Shown here: positions 1 to 12,174 of the stretch, piece after piece
Numbering within the stretch: position 1 is the first letter of the stretch
Layout of the letters: every line of letters begins with the position of its first letter
Assembly (NCBI GenBank): GCA_947846985.1
Contig: CANTUZ010000025.1
Span: 12,646,100-12,710,099 of the forward strand
Source: Fratercula arctica
Taxonomy: Eukaryota > Chordata > Aves > Charadriiformes > Alcidae
Direction: 5' to 3'
Length of the DNA stretch: 64,000 nucleotides
The notes under the pieces: model-generated
The model's input: only the letters and a program-made list of their open reading frames with translations
Told to the model about the DNA's origin: nothing
Databases searched by the model: none
Translations under genes and position numbers: made by a program

Positions 1-1629
1 AACACCTTCAGCTGTTAGGGCAAAGGATGCTTAGTAACTGAATGCACCCCTACCTCCACATCTTCCTGGTAGCCCTTTGGATATGCTGCCAAGCTAAAGG
101 AATCTACAGAAGAGGCGTTATAACCTCTGTTCAGAAGGAGATGGTGTTTTTTTTTTTTTAGTTGGGGGGTGTGCAGGCTTTAAAGATTTTATTTAAAGCA
201 TTCACTGGTATGCAATAACAGAATTCTTGGCACAACAAATGTTAGGAGACTTGTTTTAAGCGTAATAGGCCTCTCAACATTGTTAGATGGGGACCCAAAA
301 GAACGGAAACATAGTCAAATGCTGGATGTGTTTCACAGATCAGATAGTCCCACATTAGCCTGAGCTCCTAATTCCTGTTCTCATCTGCCCTTCTAACACT
401 GATGTGGTAAAACTTTCTTTTCTCTGTCAAAACTTGCAGTGCTCCTGTTTAGCAGAGAACTTTTTATAACACCTACAGGTTGTATAAGCATGGGGCCATG
501 ATAAAAAGGTCACAGCTTACACACAAGGGAAAAGAAAAACATGTGTTACTGCAGTTTTTTTAAAGTTGAGTCCTGGAAAAATTCATGTAAACTGTGCATA
601 GTTGTAATGTGAAAGGGGACATTTGTTTCTTCAGAAGGAATTATTATGGTGTAAGAATTGTCTTGGCAGATAAACAGAACATATTTGCTCAGTGTATAAA
701 TAACTTTTTCTTCTGTAAAACTTGAAGTGAATAAGTAACTTCTTGAAAGGCAAAAAGACTCCATCTCTTTACCTTCTGTACAGAGACACATACTTGTTCC
801 TTAAAAAAAAAAAGCAAGCAGATTTTTAATAGCTTTTGACCTCAGTGGTTTCGGCACAAGTTTCAAATGTCAAATCAAAGAATATTGGTCATGAAAAGAA
901 ATCTTTTGGCATAGGTAACTCTCCTATTGAGGTCACATTCTAGAGTTCAAAATGTGGAAAAATTTATAGATTTTTCCCCCATTTTCCTAAGAAATTAGTC
1001 ATATAAATATTTTCTAATTACAAAAAACACTACATGACATTGAAATGTATTCATTTGAGCGTCTATTATGCAGTTTCACTAGATGGAATGCCTCCTTTTG
1101 CAAAATTGCATGTAAATGGGTCCTTCCCTATTGGCTGACCCAGGGAGGAATGAAACCTCTCCAAACCATTGCAGCTATCCTGACAGAAATACCTCTTGAG
1201 CTCAAACCACAGGAGGTCTGTGCTTTTGGAGATGCAGCATGCTAGACAAGTAAATGAATAAACACAACCAGCAGGGTCTCCCTCAGTTATCAGGCAAAGC
1301 AAGAGAGAGGTGGAAACTCCACAACACACTAACCTTGACACCTTCTCTTCCTCTTGGAATTCCTCATCATAGGAAGTAGAAAGTGGCACCACAAAACCAA
1401 AAAATAAAACTACTTGAAATGGCTTGCTTGTGGAAACTGCACTGCTCAGAGGACAGAAGACAAATGGGGAGACAGGATATGAAGCCATAATACATATCAC
1501 TGTCTACCTGCAGTAATAGCACAGTCGTTTAGGGCATCATTTGACAATTTTGACCAATATGTTTAACTACTAAAATAAAATTAGCAAAGGTTTGTATTAT
1601 ACACTGCTTGAATTCTATGTAATTAAAAG
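1..1629. other. Intergenic sequence, no gene recognised
   Basis: A/T-rich unique-looking sequence with short homopolymers, including a T run near 147-160. I see no exon with splice sites, no RNA gene and no recognisable repeat until the CR1 begins at about 1630. The short open frames here have no family resemblance. Confidence 0.6.
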
Positions 1630-3950
1630 AGCTCAGTTGTCTCCATTGGTATCTAACAGAGGTATACTACTGGACCTAGTACTGACAAACAAAGAGGGAC
1701 TGGTGGAGGACATGAAGGTTGGGGGCAGCCTTGGCTGTAGTGATCATGAGAAGACAGAGTTCAGGATCATGGGTACTATGCACAAAGTAGGATTGCAACC
1801 TTGGACTTCAGGAAGGCTAACTTTGACCTCTTCAAGAAACTGCTTGGAGAGATCCCATGGGCTAGGGCTCTGGAAGGTAGGGGGACTCAAGAGAGCTGGT
1901 TGGTATTCAAATACCACTTTCTCCAAGCTCAGGATTGGTGCATCCCTAAGAGCAAGAAATCAGGCAAGGGAAGCAGGAGACCTGCATGGTTGAGCAGGGA
2001 GCTTCTGAAAAAGCTCAAGTGGAAGAAGGAAGTTTACAATACGTGGAAGAAGGGACTGACCACTTGGGAAGTTTACAAGAATGCCATCAGAGTATGCAGG
2101 GATGAAATGAGGAAAGCCAAGGCCTCCTTGGAATTAAACCTGGCAAGGGATGTCAAGGACAACAGGAAGGGCTTCTTCAAGTACATTGGAGGCAAAAGGA
2201 AAACTAGAGAAAACATGGTCCCGCTGTTGAATGAGACAGGAGCCATGGTGACGGAGGATGCGGAGAAGGTGGAGTTACTGAATGTCTTCTCTGCTTTGGT
2301 CTTTACTGCTCGGGCCAGCCCTCAGGAGTCCCAGACTTTGGAGGTAACAGAGAAAGTCTGGACAAAGGAAGACTTCCCCTTGGTTGAGGAGGATCAAGTG
2401 AGAGATCAATTAAGTAAACTGGATATCCACAAGTGCATGGGCCCTGATGGGATGCACCCGAGAGTGCTGAGGGAGCTGGCAGAAGTCATTGCTGGGCCGC
2501 TCTCCATCATCTTTGAAAGGTCCTGGAGAACAGGTGAGGTGCCTGAGGACTGGAGGAAAGCCGATGTCACTCCAGTCTTCAAAAAGGGCAAGAAGGAGGA
2601 CCCAGGGAACTACAGGCCAGTCAGCCTCACCTCCATTGCTGGAAAGATGATGGAACAGCTCGTTCTGGGCATCATCTCAAAGCATGTGGAGGAAAAGAAA
2701 GGTATCGGAAGTAGTCAACATGGATTCACCAAGGGGAAACCATGTCTGACTAATCTGATAGCCCTCTACGATGTTGTGACTGGATGGACAGATGAGGGGA
2801 GGGCAGTGGATGTTGTCTACCTTGACTTAAGCAAGGCTTTCCACACGGTCTCCCACAGCATCCTCATAGGGAAGCTTAGGAAATGTGGGTTAGATGAATG
2901 GACAGTGGGGTGGATAGAAAACTGGTTGAAAGATACAGCTCAGAGGGTTGTGATCAGCAGTGCAGAGTCTAGTTGGAGGTGAGTGACAAGCGGTGTTCCC
3001 CAGGGGTCGGTACTGGGTCCATTCCTCTTCAATATATTCATCAGTGACCTGGATGAAGGGATAGAGTGCACCCTCAGCAAGTTTGCTGATGACACAAAAC
3101 TGGGAGGGGTGGCTGACACACCATACAGAGAGACCTGGACAGGCTAGAGAGTTGGGCAGAGAGGAACCTCATGAAATGCAACAAGGGCAACTGTAGGGTG
3201 CTGCACCTGGGGAGGAATAGCCCCATGCACCAGTACAGGTTGGGGGCTGACCTGCTGGAGAGCAGCTCTGTGGAAAGAGATCTGGGAGTCCTGGTGGACA
3301 ACAGGATGACCATGAGCCAACAATGTGGCCAAGAAGGCCAAGAAGGCCAATGGCATCCTGGGGTGCATCAAGAAGAGTGTGGCCAGCAGGTCAAGGGAGG
3401 TCATCCTCCCCCTCTACTCTGCCCTGGTGAGGCCGCACCTGGAGTACTGTGTCCAGTTCTGGGCTCCCCGGTTCAAGAGGGACAGGGAACTGCTGCAGAG
3501 GGTACAGCAAAGGGCTACAAAGATGATCAGGGGACTGGAACACCTCTCTTATGAAGACAGGCTGAGGGACTTGGGTCTTTTTAGTCTGGAAAAAAAGACG
3601 GCTGGGGGGGACCTTATCAACACTTATAAATACTTAAAGGGTGGGTGTCAGGAGGATGGGGCCCAGCTCTTTTCAGTGGTGCCCGGGGACAGGACAAGGT
3701 AATGGGCACAAACTTTGAGCATAGGAAGTTCCATCTCAACATGAGGAGGACCTTCTTTCCTTTGAGGGTGGCAGAGCACTGGAACAGGCTGCCCAGAGAG
3801 GTGGTGGAGTCTCCATCTCTGGAGACATTCAAAACCCGCCTAGATGCATTCCTGTGCAACCTGCTCTAGGTGACCCTGCTGTGGCAGGGGTGTTGGACTA
3901 GATGATCTCCAGAGGTCACTTACAACCTGTATCATTCTGTGAGTCTGTAA
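1630..3950 (+). mobile_element. CR1 LINE retrotransposon, 5'-truncated (copy a)
   Basis: This is a non-LTR retrotransposon of the chicken repeat 1 family. It starts inside the end of the endonuclease region (translation LVLTNKEG...GCSDHE near 1675-1750), continues through the reverse transcriptase and ends with the conserved CR1 3' tail (GATGATCTCCAGAGGTC..., then a degenerate ATTCTRTG repeat) near 3926-3950. The 5' end is missing, as in nearly all CR1 copies. Frameshifts split the frame near 2982, 3150 and 3350, so the copy is dead. The boundaries are good to about 20 bases. I did not find a convincing target duplication. Confidence 0.93.
1801..3868 (+). pseudogene. CR1 ORF2 reverse transcriptase remnant
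   Basis: The longest open piece (1801-2982, 393 codons) covers the connector after the endonuclease and the first half of the reverse transcriptase. It includes the conserved [14 protein letters not shown] block, the [17 protein letters not shown] block and the YLDLSKAF motif that holds the first catalytic Asp. The FADD catalytic box lies at about 3081-3095 in another frame, beyond a TGA near 2980. The thumb and C-terminal part is read in pieces up to about 3868. In a live CR1 this protein does target-primed reverse transcription; here it is inactive. Confidence 0.9.
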
Positions 3951-6900
3951 TATGGTTTTATAATAAACAGAGGCAACCTTTACTTTATATAGTATTAATT
4001 TCCCAAGAGCAATGAAAAACTGGGACTGAAAACTTCACTGCAGAGCTTTAAGATAAAAAACATTGTCTCCTCAGTTCTTTTGTATAAAAGATGAGATCAA
4101 AAGCCAAACATGAAAACACTTGGATTAACTAAAAGACTGTTGGAAAGAGAGCATTATTTAATGAAAAATCCTGTAGAGCTGGTAACCAGCAGCCATCTGA
4201 AAACCTACCATGCAGTGACCCTTACTTGAGTTTTAATTGCAGATGACATCAGATGACGAAAACACAACTAGAAGGGGGGGAAGACCATTTCCATTTTAAA
4301 TACACTAACAAGATGTTACTGTAAGAACTAAAAAGCTTTCCAGAGTACTAAATAAACCTTTAAGGTAGCAATTTATCATAAATAGGTGAAAACAATAAAT
4401 ATTTACAAATACAAAAACCCTGGGAAAACACCATCACTTCAGTGTTTATGTCATAAGTTTCAGGGGAATGACAATTAGGAGAAAAATTGGTAAAAATAGT
4501 TGCTGTTTTTTAGATTGGATCCAACTTCTATTCTTCAAGATCAAACGCACAGAATTCTGTAAGATACAACAACATGTAGAGAAAAAAAAGGTTTGGTTAG
4601 AAATAAAAATCAGAGCTGATTTTTTACTGGATGATTTTTACATTTTTTCCCAGATAATGGGGGGGGGCAGGGGGGGATGTTGCAAGAATGCTGTAGCACT
4701 TCAGATCAACTCAATACACATGGGAAAAACCTGCTCAACCTGAAGTAATTGGAAGAAGTAGACCTCACTTCACCAAGCCCAAGATGTCATCCTACATCTT
4801 AAATATCAGCAAAATTTTAAGAGCTGACAACTAGACACGAAGTCTTTCTGCAGACAGGAAGTCTTTCCGCAGAAAAGAACATTCTGACACTTACAGGAAG
4901 TCTGCATTATTAATATTGTAAAGATGACAATAATATTAAGCTCACAAATTAGGAGATATTTGACATACTTTTTATATATAGCTTATATTATGCATTTTAT
5001 ATTTTACATATTTTGTTATATTGTATATTAATATACTTAGAACATTGTTTATATTTTATTATTTGATATATTTACTAGAAAGATGAAAATTTCGATGGGA
5101 ATAGAAAAATGATGGTACAGTGTACTCTGGCAGAGGGTTACCTGCATATACATTGACTCAATAAGTGAAAAAGACCACAGTTCTTTGTGGCTTAGTCAAG
5201 AGGAGATTCTTCTTCCTTTTATTACAGCCTTTTGATAATGTTGTCAGATGCTGCAGATGGGACTGACATAACAGACAGGCTGTACATTAGCCACAATTCT
5301 GTTTGTACAACACATGACCATATTAAGTGTAACTACATACGTTGATCCACAGGACAATTAGAATTTGACTGGCGTTGATGTTGTCCATACATTTTTTCAA
5401 GCTGTTCCTTAGCTAGATATTCTGCAGTAACCGGTCACAAACTCAAGAACAGAATACTTCCTTTTGGGTTCTGATCCTTTCTGTCTTTTCTTCCCCCCCC
5501 CCCCCCCATCTTTCCTTTCTCTGCCTTAGTTGTATCTTTTTCTACACTCACATTTTTGTCTTTAAGACAAGCCTACAAACGCACAGATGATCAAAAGCAC
5601 ATTTCTGTTGACTGAAACTCATGGTGCAAGTCAATGCTAATGCTACAAAGGGGATGGAAATCAGCATAGTAGTTTCAGAAATAGGACCTTCCTGGTGGCT
5701 GTCTCATGGTTACACATTATAGGAAAAGTCAACATCTAAACCCCACTTAAGAAGGATTATAGGGTAACAAAGGCAAAAGTCAGCTACAAGCATCTTGCAT
5801 TCAAAGATAACAAGATGTCATTTCAAATTAACCTCTCTTGATTTTCAGATGAAAAAGCAGAAGGCAGAGAAAGAAAAATTCTGCTGCCTGTGCTCACCTA
5901 GGCACCATTTCCATGTCCACAACAGATGCAAACTATTTTCTCTGATGCCAGACTATTACTTTTTTTTCACATAAATATATATATAGAAGGTGACATCCAG
6001 TGGCTGGTACAGTCAATTACTATTCAACTCTCAAGCCAAGTGCTCCAGCATCTGTATCTTTCTCCCTCCTGCTCTCTGCTTAGTCCAAGTGCCCATAGCA
6101 AGTCAACCAGCTTTTCTGTCTGAAGGGAACTGCTTCAGGACCCTCACTGAAAAGAATCACAAGGGAGAATTGACACAAGAATTAGGGAGGTAGACAGGAA
6201 GCCCAGAGCACATTTAAATAAGGATTTTGATGTTCAGGTTTGTAGTGGCATTTGATTACAAAGCCATTTATGTTGAAGTTTGTTTTAATCCTCAAAAAAG
6301 CAAAACAAAGCTTTATTTACTAAAGGTACTCCAACGAAATTTGCTACCTATCTGTGATATACATCAATTAAAGTGCTATGTAGAATACTCTCAAAAAGCA
6401 CACGTTAACAGCTGAATTGAGTAGGTGCATTTAGAAACTGATTTTGAAAAATCCCAGCAAGACTCTGCTAGGACTGGGAAAGGGAACACAGAAGCAGTGT
6501 TAGACATTTTGCCTGGGTAATACTGTTACAAATATCTGATAGCCAATGGTACTTTTCTACCTATAAACTACATTCAACCTCATTTTTATGAGCTCAAAAA
6601 TCATGCATTCCCATACTAACTGGCTTGGTATAGATTATGTTACATAAAGACCTAGAAAATAATTTCCTTAATCTGTTTTTATTGAACACTTTTCACAATA
6701 ACATCATATGGGCAGAATTTATACACCACGGAAAACAGGGCTGGGCAGATCTCCAACCTGGACACACTGGAATGATACCAAGAAAATGAGATAACTCCTA
6801 TAACAGTCTCAAGCATAAGGCCCAGTCACAGCATCTGGGACTTACCATACCTTACTGTTGTTCTTACAATTGATATCAGAACTAACTGAAAAAGAACACA

Positions 6901-7776
6901 GCACAGAAAAGAAACTAGGGTCCCATCAAAAGCTAGCCACTGACTATTTTTGTCATAGGAAAAGCTGTTAGAATTAATATATTACATGATTACCAAACAG
7001 CTTTGGGATAACAGGCATTTATTTTATTTCATTACCAATGAGTAAGACAGACTAGAATCCAGTTAAATAATAAGAGAATGCAATAAACTATGTGATTCTG
7101 TAACAGATTAAAATATTTTAGTTAATTTTAAAGAAATATTTGATAAAAATATTCAAACCAAGTACCCTGGTCTCAAAGACATCAAATGCTAGAAAACACA
7201 ATACAGTATTTAAAAAACTTTGCCTTTTTTTTCTACATTGAAATATCCTCTATACCTGTTCACTATACTTGCACAACTTCCTGTATTTGCTGTAGCTTAC
7301 AGCAAGACATTTCAGTTTTTGCTATGTTAATAGTAAGAATTTAAAATAGAATGCATGTGTTTTATTTAAGAATGTTCAAGATTTTAGGATTTAAAATGAG
7401 AAGGTTAACAAACATCGCTGCCAAAGAAAAATAGGCAAAGTCACATAAGAATAAGTGCAAAAACACCACATCAGATAGTTTTAATATGACATTAATATTT
7501 AATATTTTTAGATCCCATATCAATAAGAAATGTTAGAAGGTACAGGTTTGCCTGACATACCACAGAAAACAACTTTGGAAGAAGAAATAACGTAAGATAT
7601 AGCTGGGAAAAGAACCAGACAAGCTTTGAGGATGACACACCCTTCAAGGCTGAGAACAAGGCCGTCTCTGAATAGAAGAAGAAAATAAGGTCTGAAAAAT
7701 GCATCTATTCTTTGCTCAGCTACCTCAGTTGCCTAATAAAAGAAAGATGTCAACTCTCCCTTTCATTTTTAGTCCA
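3951..7776. other. Intergenic sequence, low-complexity stretches only
   Basis: No gene recognised. Simple-sequence features are two G-runs at about 4661-4677 separated by CA, an A/T-rich tract at about 4970-5070 dominated by TATAT and TTATA, a run of 15 C at about 5493-5507, and a short TATATATA run near 5976. None has a supported function. The short open frames have no recognisable similarity. Confidence 0.55.
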
Positions 7777-8369
7777 CATTGTGGTTTGGGCTGGGTTGGC
7801 CAATAACAAGGCAACAGATGGTCTCCCCCAACTCTCGCTCCAAGGAGAGGAAGAAGAGAGATAAAGAGATTTATGGGTTTAGAAAAAACTGAACTCATTT
7901 AATGTAATATTAATTACAAAATAAAGAGAAAATAATAAAATAGATACAATATATACAAATATACACAAAACCATATCAAGCTCCCAGGGAGATATCACTG
8001 GCAGGGACTAGGAAAGTTCCAGTGACAAATGGGAACTGGAACACGCTGACCAGGATCAAAGGCAGATGAACTGACAGGATCCTCCTCAGATAACAATCAC
8101 TGAAAAAAGAGAACCATGGAAGGAAGAAACATTGGGGGGGAAAAAAACCCCACACAACCCCTTTGATTCCCTCAGCTTTTATACTGAGCATGGCACATGG
8201 GATGGAATGCCCTATTGGTCAGTTTTGGGTCATCTGTTTTGTCTGCTCCTCCCCACAGGTGCGACCCCTCCACAGGGTAAATAACCAAGTCAGCTGACCC
8301 TGGTTGCCACAGCAACAAGTATAAGCAAGAGCCTCTCTCACTGAACAGAAAGTTGTCTCTGCTCCACCC
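7777..8369 (-). mobile_element. LTR of family 'X', main part (interrupted by ERV-1)
   Basis: Read on the minus strand this matches the LTR at 16967-17700 over most of its length: the segment around CCTGCTTATACTTATTGCT, the TATA box (CTTTTATA at 8176-8183), the downstream CTGTCTGTTCATCTGCC-like segment, and the 3' end with CTCCTTGGAG and GGCCAA...AACCA. Its 5' tip (TGTCCTGGTTT) is not here but on the far side of ERV-1 at 14635-14651, so ERV-1 inserted about 17 bases inside this LTR. The outer edge is degraded (CATTGTGG where the related copy has TGTCATGG), so its start is approximate and I found no matching outer target duplication. Confidence 0.8.
8365..8369. repeat. Target-site duplication of ERV-1, left copy (CACCC)
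   Basis: CACCC directly precedes the ERV-1 LTR and is repeated exactly at 14635-14639. A 5-bp duplication suits class III and gamma-type integrases. Confidence 0.9.
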
Positions 8370-8705
8370 TGTCGTGGTTTGGCCTCAGATGGCAACAAAG
8401 AACCACGCGTCGCTCGCTCAGCACTTCCCGGTACGGGAAGGATCAAAAGAAAAAGGCAAAACTCTTGGGTTGAGACAAAGGCAGTTTAACAGAACAGCAA
8501 AGGGAACAAGAAAACAACAACAATAACACCGACAGAGAAATATACAGACGCGAATATGGAACCGCCGCTCCCCGCCGGTCCAGCCCCGGGACGCGCCAGC
8601 CCACTCCAAACCCGACTGCTCGCCCCCTCCCTCCTTTTAATCTCAGGGTGGGCATGGCTCACATGGCATGGAATACTTAACCCTGTCCCTGCCGGAACCA
8701 GGACA
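8370..8705 (-). repeat. ERV-1 3' LTR (336 bp)
   Basis: On the minus strand it begins TGTCCTGGTTCCGGC and ends CAAACCACGACA. It is the same length as the 14299-14634 copy. On the genic strand it holds a CCACCC-type GC box and an ATTAAAAGGA element that could act as a weak TATA box. I see no clear AATAAA, so the polyadenylation signal is not obvious. Confidence 0.93.
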
Positions 8706-8726
8706 TTATCCACCCCTTATTCCATA
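8706..8726 (-). other. ERV-1 polypurine tract
   Basis: Directly upstream (in the element's sense) of the 3' LTR, the minus strand reads GGAATAAGGGGTGGATAA. The same tract occurs before the 3' LTR of ERV-2 (25792-25810) and before the X-type LTR at 16967. It is the expected primer site for plus-strand DNA synthesis. Confidence 0.75.
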
Positions 8727-8988
8727 CCATTTTGCCACGCCCAGATCTTACAGTTTTCAGAACATGTGACTGGTGTACCCGGCGTAGCTCATGCACACAG
8801 TCCATGGGCCGAAGATGCAGATCTTGAGGAAGTTGCTGGGCATCAGCTCTGATCCCATCACCACTTTGCTTTACTCAATTCTTCATCAAAGTCCATCTGT
8901 CCTTAATTTGGGTGATTCTTACTGCAGTACAGCCAATAGCAATTATAGTAACGAGGACATACAGTGACAGTGTTGCACACGATTTGAT

Positions 8989-11900
8989 TCATTGGCTATT
9001 CTCACCCAAAATCAAGTCCCCATGAAGTACACATCGGACTTCCCCATCCTGCTGCATTACCCACCAAGTGCACCCAGGTCCTTGGGCAAAAGCAATCCCA
9101 CGGATGGGTTTGCCTCTGCCTGAGGCAGGACTAACCCAGACTGTCTTCCCCAACATATTCTTCATGTGCACTACGGGGACCTTATCCCCTTCTACAGTAC
9201 GTGGAAGTTTTGACTGGGCAGGGCCAGCCCGATTGGTAGATCCCCTGGTATTAACTAGCCAGGTAGCCTTTGCTAAATGTGCATCCCAATGTTTTAAGGT
9301 CCCACCACCCATTGCTCTCAGTGTAGTTTTTAACAGTCCATTGTATCGTTCTATCTTCCCAGAGGCTGGTGCATGATAGGGGATGTGATATACCCACTCA
9401 ATACCATGCTCTTTGGCCCAGGTGTCTATGAGGCTGTTTCGGAAATGAGTCCCATTGTCCGACTCAATTCTCTCTGGGGTACCATGTCGCCACAGGACTT
9501 GCTTTTCAAGGCCCAGGATAGTATTCCGGGCAGTGGCATGGGGCACAGGGTATGCTTCCAGCCATCCAGTGGTTGCTTCCACCATTGTGAGCACATGGCG
9601 CTTGCCTTGACGGGTTCGTGGCAGTGTGATATAATCAATCTGCCAGGCCTCCCCATATTTATATTTCAACCATCGTCCTCCATACCAAAGAGGCTTCAAA
9701 CGCTTGGCTTGCTTGATTGCAGCGCATGTCTCACATTCATGGATGACCTGTGCAATAGTGTCCATGGTCAAGTCCACCCCTCGGTCACGAGCCCATCTAT
9801 ATGTCGCATCTCTTCCTTGGTGGCCTGAGGTCTCATGGGCCCACCGAGCTATGAATAGTTCACCCTTATGTTGCCAGTCCAGATCCACTTGAGCCACTTC
9901 AATCCTAGCAGCCCGATCCACCTGCTGGTTGTTCTGATGTTCCTCCGTGGCCCGATTCTTCGGTACGTGGGCATCTACGTGGCGTACTTTCACAACCAGA
10001 TTCTCTATCCGGGCAGCAATATCTTGCCATAGTTCAGCAGCCCAGATGGGTTTGCCTCTGCGCTGCCAGCTGCCCTGCTTCCACTGCTGTAACCATCCCC
10101 ACAGAGCATTTGCCACCATCCATGAGTCAGTGTAGAGATAAAGTACTGGCCATCTTTCTCGCTCGGCAATGTCCAAAGCCAGCTGAATGGCTTTCACCTC
10201 TGCAAACTGGCTCGATTCACCTTGTCCTTCACTGGCTTCTGCAACTTGTCGTGTAGGACTCCACACAGCAGCCTTCCACTTTCGATGCTTTCCCACAATC
10301 CGGCAGGACCCATCAGTGAACAGGGCATATTGCTTCTCATTTTCTGGCAGTTTATTATATGGTGGGGCCTCTTCCGCACGCGTCACCTCCTCCTCTGGTG
10401 ACATTCCAAAATCCTTGCCTTCTGGCCAGTCCATGATCACTTCCAGAATTCCTGGGCGACTGGGGTTTCCCATTCGAGTTCGCTGTGTGATCAGTGCAAT
10501 CCACTTACTCCATGTAGCATCAGTTGCATGATGTGTGGTGGGGACCCTTTCTTTGAACATCCAACCCAGCACCGGCAGTCGAGGTGCTAAGAGGAGCTGT
10601 GCTTCTGTACCAACCACCTCCGAAGCAGCTCGAACCCCTTCATATGCTGCCAATATCTCCTTTCCTGTTGGAGTGTAGCGCGCTTCGGATCCTCTGTATC
10701 CCCGACTCCAAAACCCTAGGGGTCGACCTCGGGTCTCCCCTGGTGCCTTCTGCCAGAGGCTCCAGGTAGGGCCATTCTCCCCAGCTGCGGTGTAGAGCAC
10801 ATTTTTAACATCTTGTCCTGCCCGGACTGGCCCCAGGGCCACTGCATGGACTATTTCCTGTTTGATTTGTTCAAAAGCTTGTCGTTGCTCAGGACCCCAT
10901 TTAAAATCGTTCTTCTTCCGGGTTACTTGATACAGAGGGCTTACAATCAGACTGTAATCTGGGATATGCATCCTCCAAAAACCCACAATGCCTAAGAAAG
11001 CTTGTGTTTCCTTTTTGCTAGTTGGTGGAGACATAGCTGCTATTTTGTTGATCACATCCATTGGGATTTGGCGGCGTCCATCTTGCCATTTTATTCCTAA
11101 GAACTGGATCTCCTGTGCAGGTCCCTTGACCTTACTTCGTTTTATGGCAAAACGAGCTTTCAGAAGGATTCAGACTATTTTATCCCCTTTCTCAAAAACT
11201 TCTTCGGCTGTGTTTCCCCATACAATGATGTCATCAATGTACTGCAGATGTTCTGGAGCTTCACCCTGTTCCAGTGCAGTCTGGATCAGTCCATGGCAAA
11301 TGGTGGGGCTGTGTTTCCACCCCTGGGGCAGTCGATTCCAGGTGTACTGGATGCCCCTCCAGGTGAAAGCAAACTGTGGCCTGCACTCTGCTGCCAAAGG
11401 GATTGAGAAAAATGCATTCGCTATATCAATCGTGGCATACCACTTGGCTGCCTTAGACTCCAGTTCATACTGGAGTTCTAGCATATCCGGCACAGCAGCG
11501 CTCAGTGGTGGCGTGACTTCATTCAGGCCACGATAGTCTACAGTTAGCCTCCACTCTCCATTGGATTTTCGCACCGGCCATATAGGACTGTTAAAAGGCG
11601 AGCGAGTCTTACTGATCACTCCTTGAACCTCTAGTTGACGAATCAGCTTATGGATGGGAATCAGAGAGTCTCGGTTAGTGCGATATTGCCGCCGATGCAC
11701 CGTTGTGGTAGCAATCGGCACCTGCTGTTCTTCGACCCTCAACAACCCCACAACAGAAGAGTCCTCCGAGAGACCAGGCAAGGTGGACAACTGTTTAACT
11801 TCCTCCGCCTCCAAGGCAGCTATGCCAAAGGCCCATCGATACCCCTTTGGGTCCTTAAAATACCCTCTCCTGAGGTAATCTATACCAAGGATGCATGGAG

Positions 11901-12174
11901 CCTCTGGGCCAGTCACAATGGGATGCTTTTGCCACTCATTCCCAGTTAGGCTCACTTCAGCCTCCAGTACAGTCAACTCTTGGGATCCCCCTGTGACCCC
12001 AGAAATACAAATGGGTTCTGCCCCTCTATAGCTTGATGGTATCAGAGTACACTGTGCTCCTGTGTCCACTAGAGCCTTATACTCCTGTGGGTCTGATGTG
12101 CCAGGCCATCGAATCCACACTGTCCAATAAACCCGGTTGTCCCTTTCCTCCACCTGGCTGGAGGCAGGGCCCCT
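8989..12174 (-). pseudogene. pol: ERV-1 pro-pol (protease, reverse transcriptase, RNase H, integrase), one nonsense codon
   Basis: The frame begins right after the gag UAG (12175-12177) and runs to 8989. In order: aspartic protease with intact VDTGAQ; reverse transcriptase with YIDD (near 11230) and an FLGI...FWR connection block; RNase H with FTDGS, the FAEVKA Glu and TDSW; integrase with an H-H-C-C zinc domain (HETSGHQ...CETC) and an intact D, D, E catalytic triad (QIDY, SDNG, KIERYN). The only lesion I see is TGA at 11170-11172 where ERV-2 has CGA, a CpG transition. Because pol shares the gag frame, expression would need stop-codon readthrough. No dUTPase or env follows. Confidence 0.92.

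Noticed and set aside
1066..1500. A 144-codon minus-strand open frame in front of the first CR1
   Set aside because: No similarity to known proteins, no splice sites, ordinary composition; likely chance.
9068..11536. Several plus-strand open frames of 100-180 codons
   Set aside because: All are antisense shadows of the ERV-1 pol and recur in mirrored form over ERV-2.
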